A DNA stretch of 64,000 nucleotides from Aurantimonas endophytica (lineage in GTDB: Bacteria > Pseudomonadota > Alphaproteobacteria > Rhizobiales > Rhizobiaceae). The notes under the pieces were generated by a model. That model made no database searches. It had not been told where the DNA came from and saw only the letters and a list, made by a program, of their open reading frames with translations. Shown here one piece after another: positions 45,861-54,475 of this stretch. Each line of letters opens with the position of its first letter. Position 1 is the stretch's first letter. The stretch spans positions 124,001 through 188,000 of the forward strand of contig NZ_JACIEM010000005.1 of NCBI RefSeq assembly GCF_014196845.1. Reading direction: 5' to 3'. A program made the position numbers and the translations under genes.

Positions 45861-46736
45861 ATGGCAAATGCCGATCGCAAAACCTTTCTGATCACCGGCG
45901 TCAGTTCTGGCCTCGGGCGCGCCTTCGCCGCGGGGGCACTGGCGGCAGGCCACCGCGTTGTCGGCACGGTGCGGCGGGAAACCGACGCTGGGGATTTCGC
46001 CGCCGTCGCGCCGGAGCGCGCCCACCCGATCCTGCTCGACGTCACCGATCTCAACGCTGCTCCTGCGGCCGTTGCCGAGGCCGAGCAGATGGCCGGTCCG
46101 ATCGACGTGCTGGTGAACAATGCCGGCTATGGCCAAGAGGGTGTGTTGGAGGAATCCTCCATGGACGACCTCCAGAGACAGTTCGCCGCCAACGTCTTCG
46201 GCCCGGTGGCGATGATGAAGGCTGTGCTGCCTGGAATGCGCCAGCGGCGGCGCGGCCACATCGTCAACGTCACGTCCATGGGCGGCTTCATCACGCTGCC
46301 TGGTATCGCCTTCTACTGCGGCAGCAAGTTCGCTCTGGAGGGTATCTCCGAGGCCCTCGGCAAGGAGGTGTCGGGTTTCGGGATCCGCGTGACCGCCCTT
46401 GCTCCCGGCCAGTTCCGTACCGAATGGGCCGGGCGATCCATGGATCGCGCCGTCCGCAGCATCGTCGACTACGACGCGGTCATGGATCCGATCCGCGCCG
46501 CCCGGCAGGCAAAGAACGGCAATCAACCGGGCGATCCGACCAGGGCCGCCCAGGCGCTGCTGACCTTGATCGATTCCCCGGAGCCGCCGGTGCGGCTCTT
46601 CCTGGGCGACGATGCCTTGCTTCTGGTCGAGCAGAAGCTGGAGAGCATGAAGGCTGAAATAGCCGCCTGGGACGCCCTCTCGCGCTCGACGAGCTTCAAC
46701 TCACACGAGCCACTGACAGCGACCGCCATTCAGTAG
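45861..46736 (+). CDS. Short-chain dehydrogenase/reductase (TetR-controlled)
   Basis: A 291-residue SDR: TGVSSGLGRAFA (13-24), VNNAGYGQEG, NVTSMGG with the catalytic Ser and FYCGSKFALEG with Tyr/Lys. It resembles the SDR at 40 kb in length and C-terminal pattern (NQPGDPTRAAQALLTLID), so the two belong to one subfamily. The start follows the TetR operator, implying ligand-induced expression. Substrate unknown. Confidence 0.92.
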   Translation: MANADRKTFLITGVSSGLGRAFAAGALAAGHRVVGTVRRETDAGDFAAVAPERAHPILLDVTDLNAAPAAVAEAEQMAGPIDVLVNNAGYGQEGVLEESSMDDLQRQFAANVFGPVAMMKAVLPGMRQRRRGHIVNVTSMGGFITLPGIAFYCGSKFALEGISEALGKEVSGFGIRVTALAPGQFRTEWAGRSMDRAVRSIVDYDAVMDPIRAARQAKNGNQPGDPTRAAQALLTLIDSPEPPVRLFLGDDALLLVEQKLESMKAEIAAWDALSRSTSFNSHEPLTATAIQ

Positions 46737-46835
46737 GCGCCGACGGCTTCGCTTTGGCTTTCATGTGGGGCGCGCACGAAAGCCATCCCTCCCGCGCCCA
46801 CCAACGACCTACGATTAGGCAACAAGGAGAACGTC

Positions 46836-47459
46836 ATGTTTCGGAAATCTGTGCCGGCTATCCTGGCAACCGCCATGCTAACGCTACCGCTTGGTCTGCC
46901 AGCCTTCGTGCAGAGCGCTGCCGCAGAGACGGTGCGCGTACGCGGCGCTGTCGTCGATGCGGACAGCAAAGCCTTGACGGTGAAGACGCGTGAAGGCGAG
47001 ACCGTCACCATCGCCCTCGCGCAGGGATGGATGCTCTCGAGCGTCGCGCAGGCGGCCATCGACGACATCAAGCCCGGCGATTATGTGGGCATCGCCTCGC
47101 TTCCGACGAACGATGGCGGCGATGGGGCGCTCGAGGTTCTGATCTTCCCGTCGGCGTTGAAGGGCACCGGGGAGGGCAGCTTCGGGTGGGATCTGAAGCC
47201 CGACAGCACGATGACCAACGCCACCGTTGCGGACGCCGTCAAGGACGTTGACGGCCGGACCGTGACCGTCTCCTACCACGGCAAGGAGAAGAAGATCGCG
47301 GTTCCTGATGGCACGCCCGTCGTCACCCTGGCACCGGCCACGGAAGCTGACCTGAAACCGGGCGCGGCCGTCTTCGTTTCCGGCGACAAGGATGCGGGCG
47401 GCGCGATCGCGGCGCAGCAGGTCGTCGTCGGCGCAAACGGCGTCGTCCCGCCGATGTGA
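46836..47459 (+). CDS. Secreted protein with repeated DUF5666-like beta segments
   Basis: A 207-residue exported protein: signal peptide to about residue 31 (LPAFVQSAAA), then two similar beta-rich segments (VRVRGAVVDADSKALTVKTR and VDGRTVTVSYHGKEKKIAVP), each followed by LKPGAAVFV- or IKPGDYVGI-like text. This resembles DUF5666 OB-like repeats; binding partner unknown. A good AAGGAG site precedes the start. It is directly upstream of cytochrome b561 and molybdopterin genes and is probably part of the same operon. Confidence 0.75.
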   Translation: MFRKSVPAILATAMLTLPLGLPAFVQSAAAETVRVRGAVVDADSKALTVKTREGETVTIALAQGWMLSSVAQAAIDDIKPGDYVGIASLPTNDGGDGALEVLIFPSALKGTGEGSFGWDLKPDSTMTNATVADAVKDVDGRTVTVSYHGKEKKIAVPDGTPVVTLAPATEADLKPGAAVFVSGDKDAGGAIAAQQVVVGANGVVPPM

Positions 47460-47554
47460 GCCGAGCGTCCCCCGGCCTGGCCGACATCGCCCGGCCGGTG
47501 GACGCGACAGCCATTCCCTTCCGATCAACCAAGAGCACCATGGGGACCAATCCG

Positions 47555-48412
47555 ATGACCACGGATACGCCGCATGCACCGTCAGCGCCGCGCGAGAGAA
47601 CCGTCCTCATCCGGCGCCACGCCATCGTCACGCGGCTGACGCACTGGCTGAACGTGCTGTGCCTCAGCTTCCTGCTCCTGAGCGGGCTTCAGATCTTCAA
47701 CGCCTATCCGCGGCTTCACTGGGGCCAGTACGGTGCCGACGCCGATCCGGCCTTCGTCACGATCGGCGCGCGTGAGCAGAACGGCGAGCCGCAGGGCTTC
47801 GTGGAGATCGGGGATGTCTCGCTGCCCACGACGGGGGTCCTCGGCCTGTCGAAGTTGGACGGCGAACCGACCCCGCGAGCGTTTCCAGGGTGGCTGACGC
47901 TTCCGTCCTACCAGGACCTGGCCGCCGGCCGGCGCTGGCACTTCTTCTTCGCCTGGGCCTTCGTCATCAACGGCCTCGTCTATCTCGCGTACGGGCTTTG
48001 GAGCCATCATTTCCGCCGTGACCTGGCGCCGGATCCCCACGAACTCACGCCGCGCCATCTCTGGCGGGAAGTCGTCGACCATGCGCGCCTGCGCTTCCCG
48101 TCAGGCGACGATGCTCGGCACTACAACGCACTGCAAAAGCTTTCCTACATCGCCGTTATCGCCGTCCTGCTGCCCCTGATGCTCCTGACGGGCCTGACAA
48201 TGTCGCCCGGCATGGACGCCGCCGTCCCGTTCCTTCTCGACATCCTCGGCGGGCGCCAGTCGGCGCGGACGCTTCATTTCATCACCGCATCGCTGCTCGT
48301 CCTGTTCGTCATCGTCCATGTCGCCATGGTCATCCTCTCGGGGCCCTGGAACAACATGCGTTCGATGATCACTGGCCGCTATGCCATCCGCAAGGAAGGA
48401 CCCGACGCATGA
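47555..48412 (+). CDS. Cytochrome b561-type membrane subunit
   Basis: A 285-residue integral membrane cytochrome b. TM helices carry paired His ligands: HAIVTRLTHWLNVLCLSFLL (first helix), RRWHFFFAWAFVINGLVYLA, then ALQKLSYIAVIAVLLPLMLL and TLHFITASLLVLFVIVHVAM. Such proteins pass electrons from quinol to a periplasmic partner, here the molybdopterin oxidoreductase whose start overlaps this stop by 4 bp. The frame reaches back to 47456, but ATG 47555 (with GGGGA upstream) or 47540 is the likely start. Confidence 0.87.
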   Translation: MTTDTPHAPSAPRERTVLIRRHAIVTRLTHWLNVLCLSFLLLSGLQIFNAYPRLHWGQYGADADPAFVTIGAREQNGEPQGFVEIGDVSLPTTGVLGLSKLDGEPTPRAFPGWLTLPSYQDLAAGRRWHFFFAWAFVINGLVYLAYGLWSHHFRRDLAPDPHELTPRHLWREVVDHARLRFPSGDDARHYNALQKLSYIAVIAVLLPLMLLTGLTMSPGMDAAVPFLLDILGGRQSARTLHFITASLLVLFVIVHVAMVILSGPWNNMRSMITGRYAIRKEGPDA

Positions 48413-49185
48413 CCGGTTTTCTCACACGCCGCCGCTTCCTCGTCGGCGGTACGCTCGGCGCGGGCGTGCTCGCGCTCGGCGGCTGCGACGCCCTGGAGCA
48501 GAACGAAGATGTCGACGCCGTGCTGCGGTCGGCCGAGAAACTGACGATGGAGGCGCAGCGCCTCCTGCTCGGGCAGGGGACCTTGGCACGCGAATTCTCG
48601 CCGGCGGACATCTCGCCTACGTTCCGGGTCAACGGAACGCAGAGCCCCGACAGCGAGGAATACGCCGCGCTCCACGAGAACGGATTTGCCAACTGGCGAC
48701 TGAAGGTCGACGGCTTGGTGAACCGGCCGATGGAATTCTCGCTGGCCGACCTCCGGAAGCTCCCGTCGCGCACCCAGATCACCCGCCACGACTGCGTCGA
48801 AGGCTGGAGCGCGATCGGCCAGTGGACCGGCACCCCGCTCGGACTCATTCTGCAAGCCGCGGAGATGAAAACGGAGGCCCGCTTCGTGGTTTTCCACTGC
48901 GCCGACGAACTGGAAAAGACGCTCGACGGCAGCGGCGTCTACTACGAGAGCATTGATCTGGTCGACGCGTTCCATCCCCAGACGATCCTCGCCTACGCGA
49001 TGAACGGCGAGGACCTCACGGTCGGGCACGGCGCCCCGCTTCGCCTGCGGGTGGAGAGGCAGCTTGGCTACAAGCATGCCAAATACGTCATGCACATCGA
49101 GATCGTCGACAGCTTCAGCGGCCTGTGGGGCGGCAGAGGCGGTTTCTGGGAGGATCGCGGCTACCAATGGTATGCCGGGATCTGA
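48409..49185 (+). CDS. Periplasmic molybdopterin-dependent oxidoreductase (sulfite oxidase fold)
   Basis: A 258-residue enzyme with a Tat signal (TRRRFLVGGTLGAGVLALGG) that ends in a lipobox-like Cys26. The Mo-pterin domain carries the Cys129 molybdenum ligand in RHDCVEGWSAIGQW and later RVERQLGYKHAKY, as in MsrP/YedY and related sulfite-oxidase-family enzymes. Electrons are expected from the cytochrome b561 encoded just upstream (4-bp overlap). MsrP-like repair of oxidised Met is possible, but other substrates fit as well. Confidence 0.9.
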   Translation: MTGFLTRRRFLVGGTLGAGVLALGGCDALEQNEDVDAVLRSAEKLTMEAQRLLLGQGTLAREFSPADISPTFRVNGTQSPDSEEYAALHENGFANWRLKVDGLVNRPMEFSLADLRKLPSRTQITRHDCVEGWSAIGQWTGTPLGLILQAAEMKTEARFVVFHCADELEKTLDGSGVYYESIDLVDAFHPQTILAYAMNGEDLTVGHGAPLRLRVERQLGYKHAKYVMHIEIVDSFSGLWGGRGGFWEDRGYQWYAGI

Positions 49186-49231
49186 GTGCCCTGGAGGTGG
49201 TTGGATCCTCGATCCCCCGACGGAGAATGAC

Positions 49232-50035
49232 GTGTCGCAGAAAATCATCGGCCTCATCGGTGGGATGAGCTGGGAGAGCTCGGCCGAGTATTACCGGATC
49301 ATCAACCAGACCGTCCGGGTACGGCTGGGCGGCCTGCGCTCGGCCCGCTGCCTCATGTGGTCGTTCGACTTCGGCGAAATCGAGGCGTTGCAGCACGCCG
49401 GGCGCTGGGACGAAGCCGCTGCCGAGATGGTCGCGGCGGCGCAACGTCTGGAGCGCGGGGGCGCGGACTTCGTGGTGATCTGCACCAACACGATGCACCG
49501 CATGGCCGACCAGGTCGAGGCGGCCATCGGGTTGCCGTTGCTGCACATCGCCGACCCGACGGCGGAGCGGATCAAGGCCGCCGGCTTCAGAAATGTCGGC
49601 CTTCTCGGTACCGCCTTCACCATGGAACAGGACTTCTACAAGGGACGTCTCGCCGACCGGCACGGGCTCGAGGTCCTGGTGCCGGAGGACGACGACCGGG
49701 CGCTGGTGCACCGGGTGATTTACGAGGAACTGGTGCAGGGCCGGGTCGAACCCTCCTCGCGCCAGGCCTATCGCGGTGTGATCGCCCGCCTGGTGGAGCG
49801 CGGGGCAGAGGCCGTGATCCTTGGCTGCACGGAGATCATGCTGCTCGTCCGTCCAGAGTACAGCGTGGTGCCGCTGTTCGACACCACGGCCATCCACGCC
49901 GAGGCAGCCGTGGATCTGGCCCTCGCGGAAGACAACGTAACGGCGAGCGCGCCGCGCCGCGCCGAATGCGAGGCTTGCCCATGTCCGGTTTCGGCAAGAG
50001 CAATAGCCCGACGGAACGTCTTGGAAGGGTCGTGA
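49232..50035 (+). CDS. Aspartate/glutamate racemase family protein
   Basis: A 267-residue PLP-independent racemase. The two catalytic cysteines are present: Cys84 in ICTNTMH and Cys199 in LGCTEI, with the family start IGLIGGMSWESSAEYY. A GGAGA site precedes the GTG at 49232; the longer open frame overlaps the oxidoreductase gene. The fold interconverts L- and D-Asp (or Glu). It stands alone between the oxidoreductase and a TetR gene. Confidence 0.9.
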   Translation: MSQKIIGLIGGMSWESSAEYYRIINQTVRVRLGGLRSARCLMWSFDFGEIEALQHAGRWDEAAAEMVAAAQRLERGGADFVVICTNTMHRMADQVEAAIGLPLLHIADPTAERIKAAGFRNVGLLGTAFTMEQDFYKGRLADRHGLEVLVPEDDDRALVHRVIYEELVQGRVEPSSRQAYRGVIARLVERGAEAVILGCTEIMLLVRPEYSVVPLFDTTAIHAEAAVDLALAEDNVTASAPRRAECEACPCPVSARAIARRNVLEGS

Positions 50036-50100
50036 GCGGAACGGCAGCTTCCCGGCGTCTTCGTCTGAAACCTGCCGGTCCGCTTTCGGCCCGAAGCGCC
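50034..50100. repeat. Dispersed degenerate repeat, copy 3
   Basis: Shows GGAACGGCAGCTTCCCGGCG, then CCTGCCGGTCCGCTTTCGGC about 20 nt on. It overlaps the last two bases of the racemase stop region and lies in the following spacer. Confidence 0.6.
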
Positions 50101-50202
50101 GCCGGAAATCATTTGTGACGAGGGTGGCTTGCGGGCTTCTTTTACTGAGACGTGGTCGTCAAAGGCGGAATGCCCGATAGCTCCCGACAAGGCCGGCCTT
50201 GT

Positions 50203-50865
50203 TCAAGGGCTAACCGGAACCGTTCGTGCGTCCCACCCGAGCATGGCAGTCTCAGCAACGGACCGCAGCTCCTCCCTGCTGGCCCCGTCGCGAGCCAGGA
50301 TCGACATGCCGCTCTGAACGGTCTGCACGAAGCGCCCTAGCGCATGAATGTCGGTCGATGCCGGGATCTCACCGCTTTCGATCCCCTCGACCAGGCGTGT
50401 CTTGATGCGCTCGAGCGAGACGCTCCGCTCCGCTCGAACCAGGGCGCCGAGCTTGGCATGTCCCTCGCACCCGACGGAGGACAAGGTGACCATGCAGCCT
50501 CGGGGGCTGTCGTAGAGCGATCCTGTCAGCGCATCCGCCAGAGCCAGAAGATAGGCCTCGACGGCCTCTCGAGCCGTGCTCGCTGAATGGAAGCAGGTCC
50601 AGGCGTGGTGCTCGTAGCTGTCGACGTAGTGTCGTACCGCCTCGGCGTAGAGCGCCTCCTTGGAACCGAAGGCAGCATAAAGGCTCGGCGACCCGATCCC
50701 CATCGCCTCCGTCAACTCGGCCATCGAAGTCGCCTCGAAACCCTTCTGCCAGAACAGGCGCATTGCTGCGCCGAGCGCCGTCTCGCGGTCAAACGCACGG
50801 GGGCGCCCGCGAGCGCGTGGTCTGGGTTCACAGGGCTTCGTAATGCGACTTCCATCATATTGCAT
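50203..50865 (-). CDS. TetR-family transcriptional regulator
   Basis: A 220-residue repressor. The helix-turn-helix (RGRPRAFDRETALGAAMRLF, then ATSMAELTEAMGIGSPSLYA, FGSKEALY) is followed by a ligand domain with GCMVTLSSV. It closely resembles the TetR protein at 2.3 kb in layout. The Met at 50865 is the likely start; a longer frame reaches 50928. It is divergent from an SDR gene, and a 13-bp motif lies beside each of the two starts, so it probably represses both. Confidence 0.92.
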   Translation of the reverse strand: MQYDGSRITKPCEPRPRARGRPRAFDRETALGAAMRLFWQKGFEATSMAELTEAMGIGSPSLYAAFGSKEALYAEAVRHYVDSYEHHAWTCFHSASTAREAVEAYLLALADALTGSLYDSPRGCMVTLSSVGCEGHAKLGALVRAERSVSLERIKTRLVEGIESGEIPASTDIHALGRFVQTVQSGMSILARDGASREELRSVAETAMLGWDARTVPVSP

Positions 50866-50929
50866 CGATTGACACATAATTGGATTGACCGCCGCCAACA
50901 AGGACCCTACTTCTGTATCGATCAACACA
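50864..50929. promoter_or_regulatory. Pair of 13-bp direct repeats flanking the TetR/SDR divergent promoters
   Basis: ATCGATTGACACA (50864-50876) and ATCGATCAACACA (50917-50929) match at 11 of 13 positions and are 53 bp apart, five helical turns. One lies at the TetR start and one just before the SDR ribosome-binding site. They are candidate operators for the TetR protein. Confidence 0.6.
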
Positions 50930-50943
50930 GAAAGGGGATGATC

Positions 50944-51684
50944 ATGCAGGAATTGGTAGGCAAGCGCGCTTTGGTGACGGGCGCCTCACGTGGAATAGGC
51001 GCGGCAATCGCCGTGGCGTTGGCAGAGAAGGGCGCCGATGTCGCGATCACCTATTCCGGTTCGGCGGACCGGGCGGCCGAGGTCGTCCGGACGATCGAGG
51101 GGAAGGGCCGCAAGGCGCTGGCCATTCAGGCCGACAGCAGCGATCCAGATTCTATCAAGCGGTCGGTGGAGGAGACGGTCGCAGTGCTGAGCGGTCTCGA
51201 CATCCTCGTCAACAACGCGGGGATCGCGCACTACAGCACGATCGCCGAGTTCGGCGTAGACGAAATCGACGCGCTGCTCCGTGTGAACGTGCGCTCCCCT
51301 ATCCTCGCCGCGCAGGCCGCTATCCCTCATCTGAAAACAGGTGGGCGCATTGTCTCGATCGGCTCGGCGGGCGCCGAGCGCATCGTCGGCGATCCGGGAA
51401 CCGTGTACTACATGACGAAGTCGGCGCTTCAGTCTTTCACGCGCGGCTTAGCGCGGGAACTGGGCCCACGTGACGTCACCGTGAACCTCGTCCAGCCGGG
51501 CTCGACCAACACCGACATGAACCCGGCCGACGGCGAGTTCTCCGACTGGCAGCGTTCGCTGATGCCGCTCGGTCGCTACGGCGATCCGCAGGACGTCGCT
51601 GCGGCAGTCGCGTTCCTTGCAAGTCCGGCAGCCAAGCATATCACCGGTGCGATCTTGAATGTCGACGGCGGCCTGAACACCTAA
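50944..51684 (+). CDS. Short-chain dehydrogenase/reductase, FabG-like (TetR-controlled)
   Basis: A 246-residue classical SDR: TGASRGIGAAIA cofactor motif (11-22), NNAGIAHYS, SIGSAGAE with the catalytic Ser, YYMTKSAL with Tyr/Lys, and the family end ITGAILNVDGGLNT. ATG 50944 has GGGG six bases upstream; ATG 50938 is possible. It is similar to the SDR at 43 kb (shared NTDMNPA/DTDMNPAEG segment). The divergent TetR gene implies regulation by a small molecule. Confidence 0.92.
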   Translation: MQELVGKRALVTGASRGIGAAIAVALAEKGADVAITYSGSADRAAEVVRTIEGKGRKALAIQADSSDPDSIKRSVEETVAVLSGLDILVNNAGIAHYSTIAEFGVDEIDALLRVNVRSPILAAQAAIPHLKTGGRIVSIGSAGAERIVGDPGTVYYMTKSALQSFTRGLARELGPRDVTVNLVQPGSTNTDMNPADGEFSDWQRSLMPLGRYGDPQDVAAAVAFLASPAAKHITGAILNVDGGLNT

Positions 51685-51885
51685 GCCGCACGCCCCTGTG
51701 CCGTCCCACCTGTCGGCACGGGGGCTGGTCACCCGGGGAAGGTCAGTTCAAAATCGTTCGCGATCCAACCGATCGTGACCATAGCGTCGACGGGCGGCGC
51801 AGCCGTAGAGCGGATGCCCGACCCGCCTCGAACGGCTGCTTCCGAGGATCGACCATCAGCCCGGCGAGTGTCTGAGAAGGATCGA

Positions 51886-51950
51886 GAGCCGAATGGCAAC
51901 TTTCGCCGTCAGCATGGCCGGAAGCGGACAGACCGCTTTCGCCCCTAGAG
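51886..51950. repeat. Dispersed degenerate repeat, copy 4
   Basis: GAATGGCAACTTTCGCC followed about 20 nt later by GGAAGCGGACAGACCGCTTT. The second block is nearly identical to that of copy 1 (GGACAGACCGCTTTCGC). Confidence 0.65.
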
Positions 51951-51982
51951 CGCCGGAATCCGCGCTAGAGGTTTCCGGAACG

Positions 51983-52021
51983 CCCGTTTCCAGCCGGATC
52001 GGGAACCCCCGCCGAAACGGG
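51983..52021 (-). terminator. Inverted repeat downstream of the cold-shock gene
   Basis: CCCGTTTC (51983-51990) pairs with GAAACGGG (52014-52021), and a nested GGGAACC/GGAGTTCCC pairing is also possible. It lies about 30 bp beyond the cold-shock stop on the minus strand. No long T-run is present. Confidence 0.4.
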
Positions 52022-52049
52022 AGTTCCCGCTCTGTGCCTGCTATGCCGC

Positions 52050-52259
52050 TTACAGGGACTGTAAATTGACGGCCTTGTCGCCCTTGCCGCGGGTGTCAGG
52101 CTCGGTGTCGAACGAAACTTTCTGGTTCTCGCTCAAGGAAGACATGCCTGATCGCTCCAGAGCGGAGACGTGGACGAAAACATCCTTCCCGCCGTCATCT
52201 GGTGTGATGAACCCGAAGCCCTTATCTACATTGAAGAATTTTACGGTACCAGTTGCCAT
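52050..52259 (-). CDS. Cold-shock protein, CspA family
   Basis: A 69-residue single-domain OB-fold RNA chaperone: [20 protein letters not shown] (RNP1 KGFGFI) and [12 protein letters not shown] (RNP2). The length is that of CspA proteins. The Met at 52259 is the family start; the longer upstream frame is untranslated leader, probably the long structured leader common to csp genes. The stop codon lies inside a small perfect hairpin (TTACAG-GGA-CTGTAA, 52050-52064). Confidence 0.95.
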   Translation of the reverse strand: MATGTVKFFNVDKGFGFITPDDGGKDVFVHVSALERSGMSSLSENQKVSFDTEPDTRGKGDKAVNLQSL

Positions 52260-52317
52260 GAAAGCCTGTCGCAATGAGATCATGGGCGACGTTGCCCAGG
52301 CGAGCATGGGCCATGCA

Positions 52318-52539
52318 CTACCGATTGGCAAACTCAGAGCCGTCGCGACTTTCGCTTGAACCCTCGACTTCTTTGCCATCAGGAATATCGACAGGCTCCG
52401 TAACAATCAGAAGGCGGTCGAGACGCAGCATGGGCGCCGCCTCATCCTTGGAGAAGTCTGCTTCGAGGGCTATGCGGACGTCGTTTGATTGATGAAGACA
52501 AACTCGGAGTCGCAAACGACCTGCTTGCATCAGAAGCAT
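52318..52539 (-). CDS. Small hypothetical protein (73 aa)
   Basis: A 73-residue ORF upstream of the cold-shock gene on the same strand. The sequence ([20 protein letters not shown], then [20 protein letters not shown]) alternates hydrophobic and charged residues like a small folded protein, but no family was recognised and the start has no strong ribosome-binding site. It could instead lie in the cold-shock leader. Confidence 0.35.
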   Translation of the reverse strand: MLLMQAGRLRLRVCLHQSNDVRIALEADFSKDEAAPMLRLDRLLIVTEPVDIPDGKEVEGSSESRDGSEFANR

Positions 52540-52673
52540 CTGGTTCGTTGTGTACAGGGTCCGTTCATGACGACATCTTTTGCGCGATCGCTGAGGACAT
52601 CCATCAATGAAACGGTTTGTAGATCGGGCTGTCTAGTTGCGGCAGGACAGGAACGGCGATGCATAGAGGGTCG

Positions 52674-52931
52674 TCATAACGACTTTTGGGCAGCTATCTC
52701 GTCTTCGATGCGAGCATGCGCTGCGGCGACATCCTCATGCTCGTGGCGCGTCAGGACTTGCCATTCCGTTTCACCCGCCTGCGTGGAAAATCCGGCTCTG
52801 AATTCTTGCATCCAGATGCACCACGCGCCGCAATCTTCCCAGAGCGTGGTGAGGCGAGCCTCGTCAAGATCACTAAGCGATCGGCGATCTGGAAAATCAA
52901 CCGCAGCCGGAAGCGTGTCCTTGGAGGACAT
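52674..52931 (-). CDS. Small hypothetical protein (85 aa)
   Basis: An 85-residue ORF (MSSKDTLPAAVDFPDRRSLS, then ARLTTLWEDCGAWCIWMQEF and HEHEDVAAAHARIEDEIAAQ). Two Cys and three Trp in the middle and an acidic C-terminal helix give it the look of a genuine small cytosolic protein. A frame extension of eight codons upstream exists. No family recognised. Confidence 0.5.
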   Translation of the reverse strand: MSSKDTLPAAVDFPDRRSLSDLDEARLTTLWEDCGAWCIWMQEFRAGFSTQAGETEWQVLTRHEHEDVAAAHARIEDEIAAQKSL

Positions 52932-53193
52932 GGAATAGCCTAACAATAGGAACAAGGGGTGATGCCCTTAGTATTCAGCAACCTCCGCTGTCAGGCTCGG
53001 TTCCGCCTCATTATCCGACATGCGCGCGGCGGCGCACGTTTGAGCCCCGCGGATGAGTGGTTGTGCACGACGATTGGGGGCCTAATGGGCTTAGCGCTGT
53101 GAGACAACGGGTTGCCGCGGGACTCATGGTTGGCAGCCGGATGCTGACCGGAAATCGTGTTGCATCGCACCGACTTACGGCAGACAAGAGTGA

Positions 53194-53727
53194 ATGGCCT
53201 GGCTCACTGACCTTTTGTTTTTCTCTCGCGTTGGTCGGTTCGTCCGGAAGGTCCTCGACGGCACGGAAAAGGCAAGCATCGCCGACGCGGAGTTCGAAGT
53301 GGTCGCTTCGCCCGCCGATCTCCCTCCCCGCGTCGAAGACGGAACCCGTCCCTATGCGACTATCCTGCACTGGGGACGCCGATTGCCCGCGACGATCGAA
53401 GACGTGCACGAACTTTTTGGACCGGCGGAGAAAGATCTCGGCAAATGCCGGAGTGCCGGTCTGCGGCTTTCGTGGGCTGCCGGAAAAGCGCTCAGAGCAG
53501 GCAGGGTGGAGCACGCCCTGATCAGCGAGGCAGTAATTGCTTTGGAGCAGGCCGGAGCTGCGGCTGCGCTAGCTGCCAGCATTTTAGAAAGGCTCGCTTT
53601 CGAACATGAGTATGCCAGTCGGCAATGGCTCTCGTTCGTCGAGAAGTTCTACGACGCCGAGGCCGAGATCGCGGACGCGCTAATGGCGATGCGTTTCGTA
53701 CTCAACGACCCGCTTGATCCTTACTAG
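53194..53727 (+). CDS. Hypothetical protein (177 aa)
   Basis: A 177-residue, mainly helical protein. It starts with a hydrophobic/basic helix (MAWLTDLLFFSRVGRFVRKV), which is too short and too charged to be a clear TM, followed by an acidic segment and a long helical C-terminal half (HALISEAVIALEQAGAAAAL, then EYASRQWLSFVEKFYDAEAE). No signal peptide, no known domain. It stands alone among small orphan genes. Confidence 0.5.
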   Translation: MAWLTDLLFFSRVGRFVRKVLDGTEKASIADAEFEVVASPADLPPRVEDGTRPYATILHWGRRLPATIEDVHELFGPAEKDLGKCRSAGLRLSWAAGKALRAGRVEHALISEAVIALEQAGAAAALAASILERLAFEHEYASRQWLSFVEKFYDAEAEIADALMAMRFVLNDPLDPY

Positions 53728-54057
53728 CGGCTGACCGTCGCATTCGATGCTGCAAGCGCTAGGCGGAAAATGAAGCGGCGTGGTATCGAGTGTTCCATGC
53801 TAGATCAGGAATGGCAGAGTTTTTATCCCATCGACTGCTTGCTCCAGCGGGCAGTCGTAGCGCCGCCGAGCACTACTTCGGCGGTAGTGCCGGGCGCCAG
53901 GTCCTCAAGTTGGTGCCTGTAGCGCCTCGTCATCGGGAGGTGGCGGGGCGCTTTCTTGTTGCTGCCGCGGCTCATGCGCCCGCATCGCCGCGCCCGCCGA
54001 GCATGGAAGTCAATATTGCCTCCATGCTCGAACAATTTCGGAAATGAGAGCTCGCAG
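53728..54057. other. Intergenic region, no supported gene
   Basis: About 330 bp with open frames on both strands (for example 53790-54047 plus and 53823-54035 minus). They overlap each other and have neither a motif nor a good start. Left unannotated. Confidence 0.4.
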
Positions 54058-54237
54058 CTACTTCGCTTCGCGGGCGCCTTCGACGTCCCTCGCCAATCGC
54101 GCGGCCTTGAGGCGAGCGGACTTGTCGCTGTCAGTCTTCATGCGCTCTTGATTGATCCGCTTTGAAGCCGTGGTTGTCTTCGCATCTCGCACCGTTTTGA
54201 AGTGGGCGTCAGCCTGGGATCTCGCGCTCATGTCCAT
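54058..54237 (-). CDS. Small basic hypothetical protein (59 aa)
   Basis: A 59-residue ORF, Lys/Arg-rich and helical: MDMSARSQADAHFKTVRDAK, then RINQERMKTDSDKSARLKAA and a last acidic/basic stretch ending REAK. A GGAG lies 12 nt before the first ATG; ATG 54231 is a second choice. The mixed-charge helical composition resembles small conserved proteins seen in alphaproteobacteria that are thought to bind nucleic acid. Function unknown. Confidence 0.55.
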   Translation of the reverse strand: MDMSARSQADAHFKTVRDAKTTTASKRINQERMKTDSDKSARLKAARLARDVEGAREAK

Positions 54238-54475
54238 GGTCGATCGTAGCTCCTAAGGGGCGTTACGAACGGACCGTATCACAGCGCGAGCTCTCTGCTT
54301 CGACCCATGCGAATGTCGCTTCTGACTTGGCCCGCATCGATCCTAGCCCGCCCGCCGCCATGGACCTCGATCTGCAGGTTTGGGGAACCGCGGCGAAATA
54401 TTCCCTCGGGAGTGAGGCTTTCCCCTATAGCGAACATCAACGCCGGCGCGCCGGAGGCCGGAAGGAAAGTCCACA

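Larger units (their letters stand above)
51685..52049. other. Intergenic region with a dispersed repeat and a terminator-like hairpin
   Basis: About 365 bp between the SDR and the cold-shock gene (convergent). It contains dispersed repeat copy 4 (51886-51950) and the inverted repeat at 51983-52021. No gene was seen. Confidence 0.55.

Noticed and set aside
53790-54047. An 85-codon plus-strand frame and an overlapping 70-codon minus frame
   Set aside because: No motif, no convincing start, and the two contradict each other.
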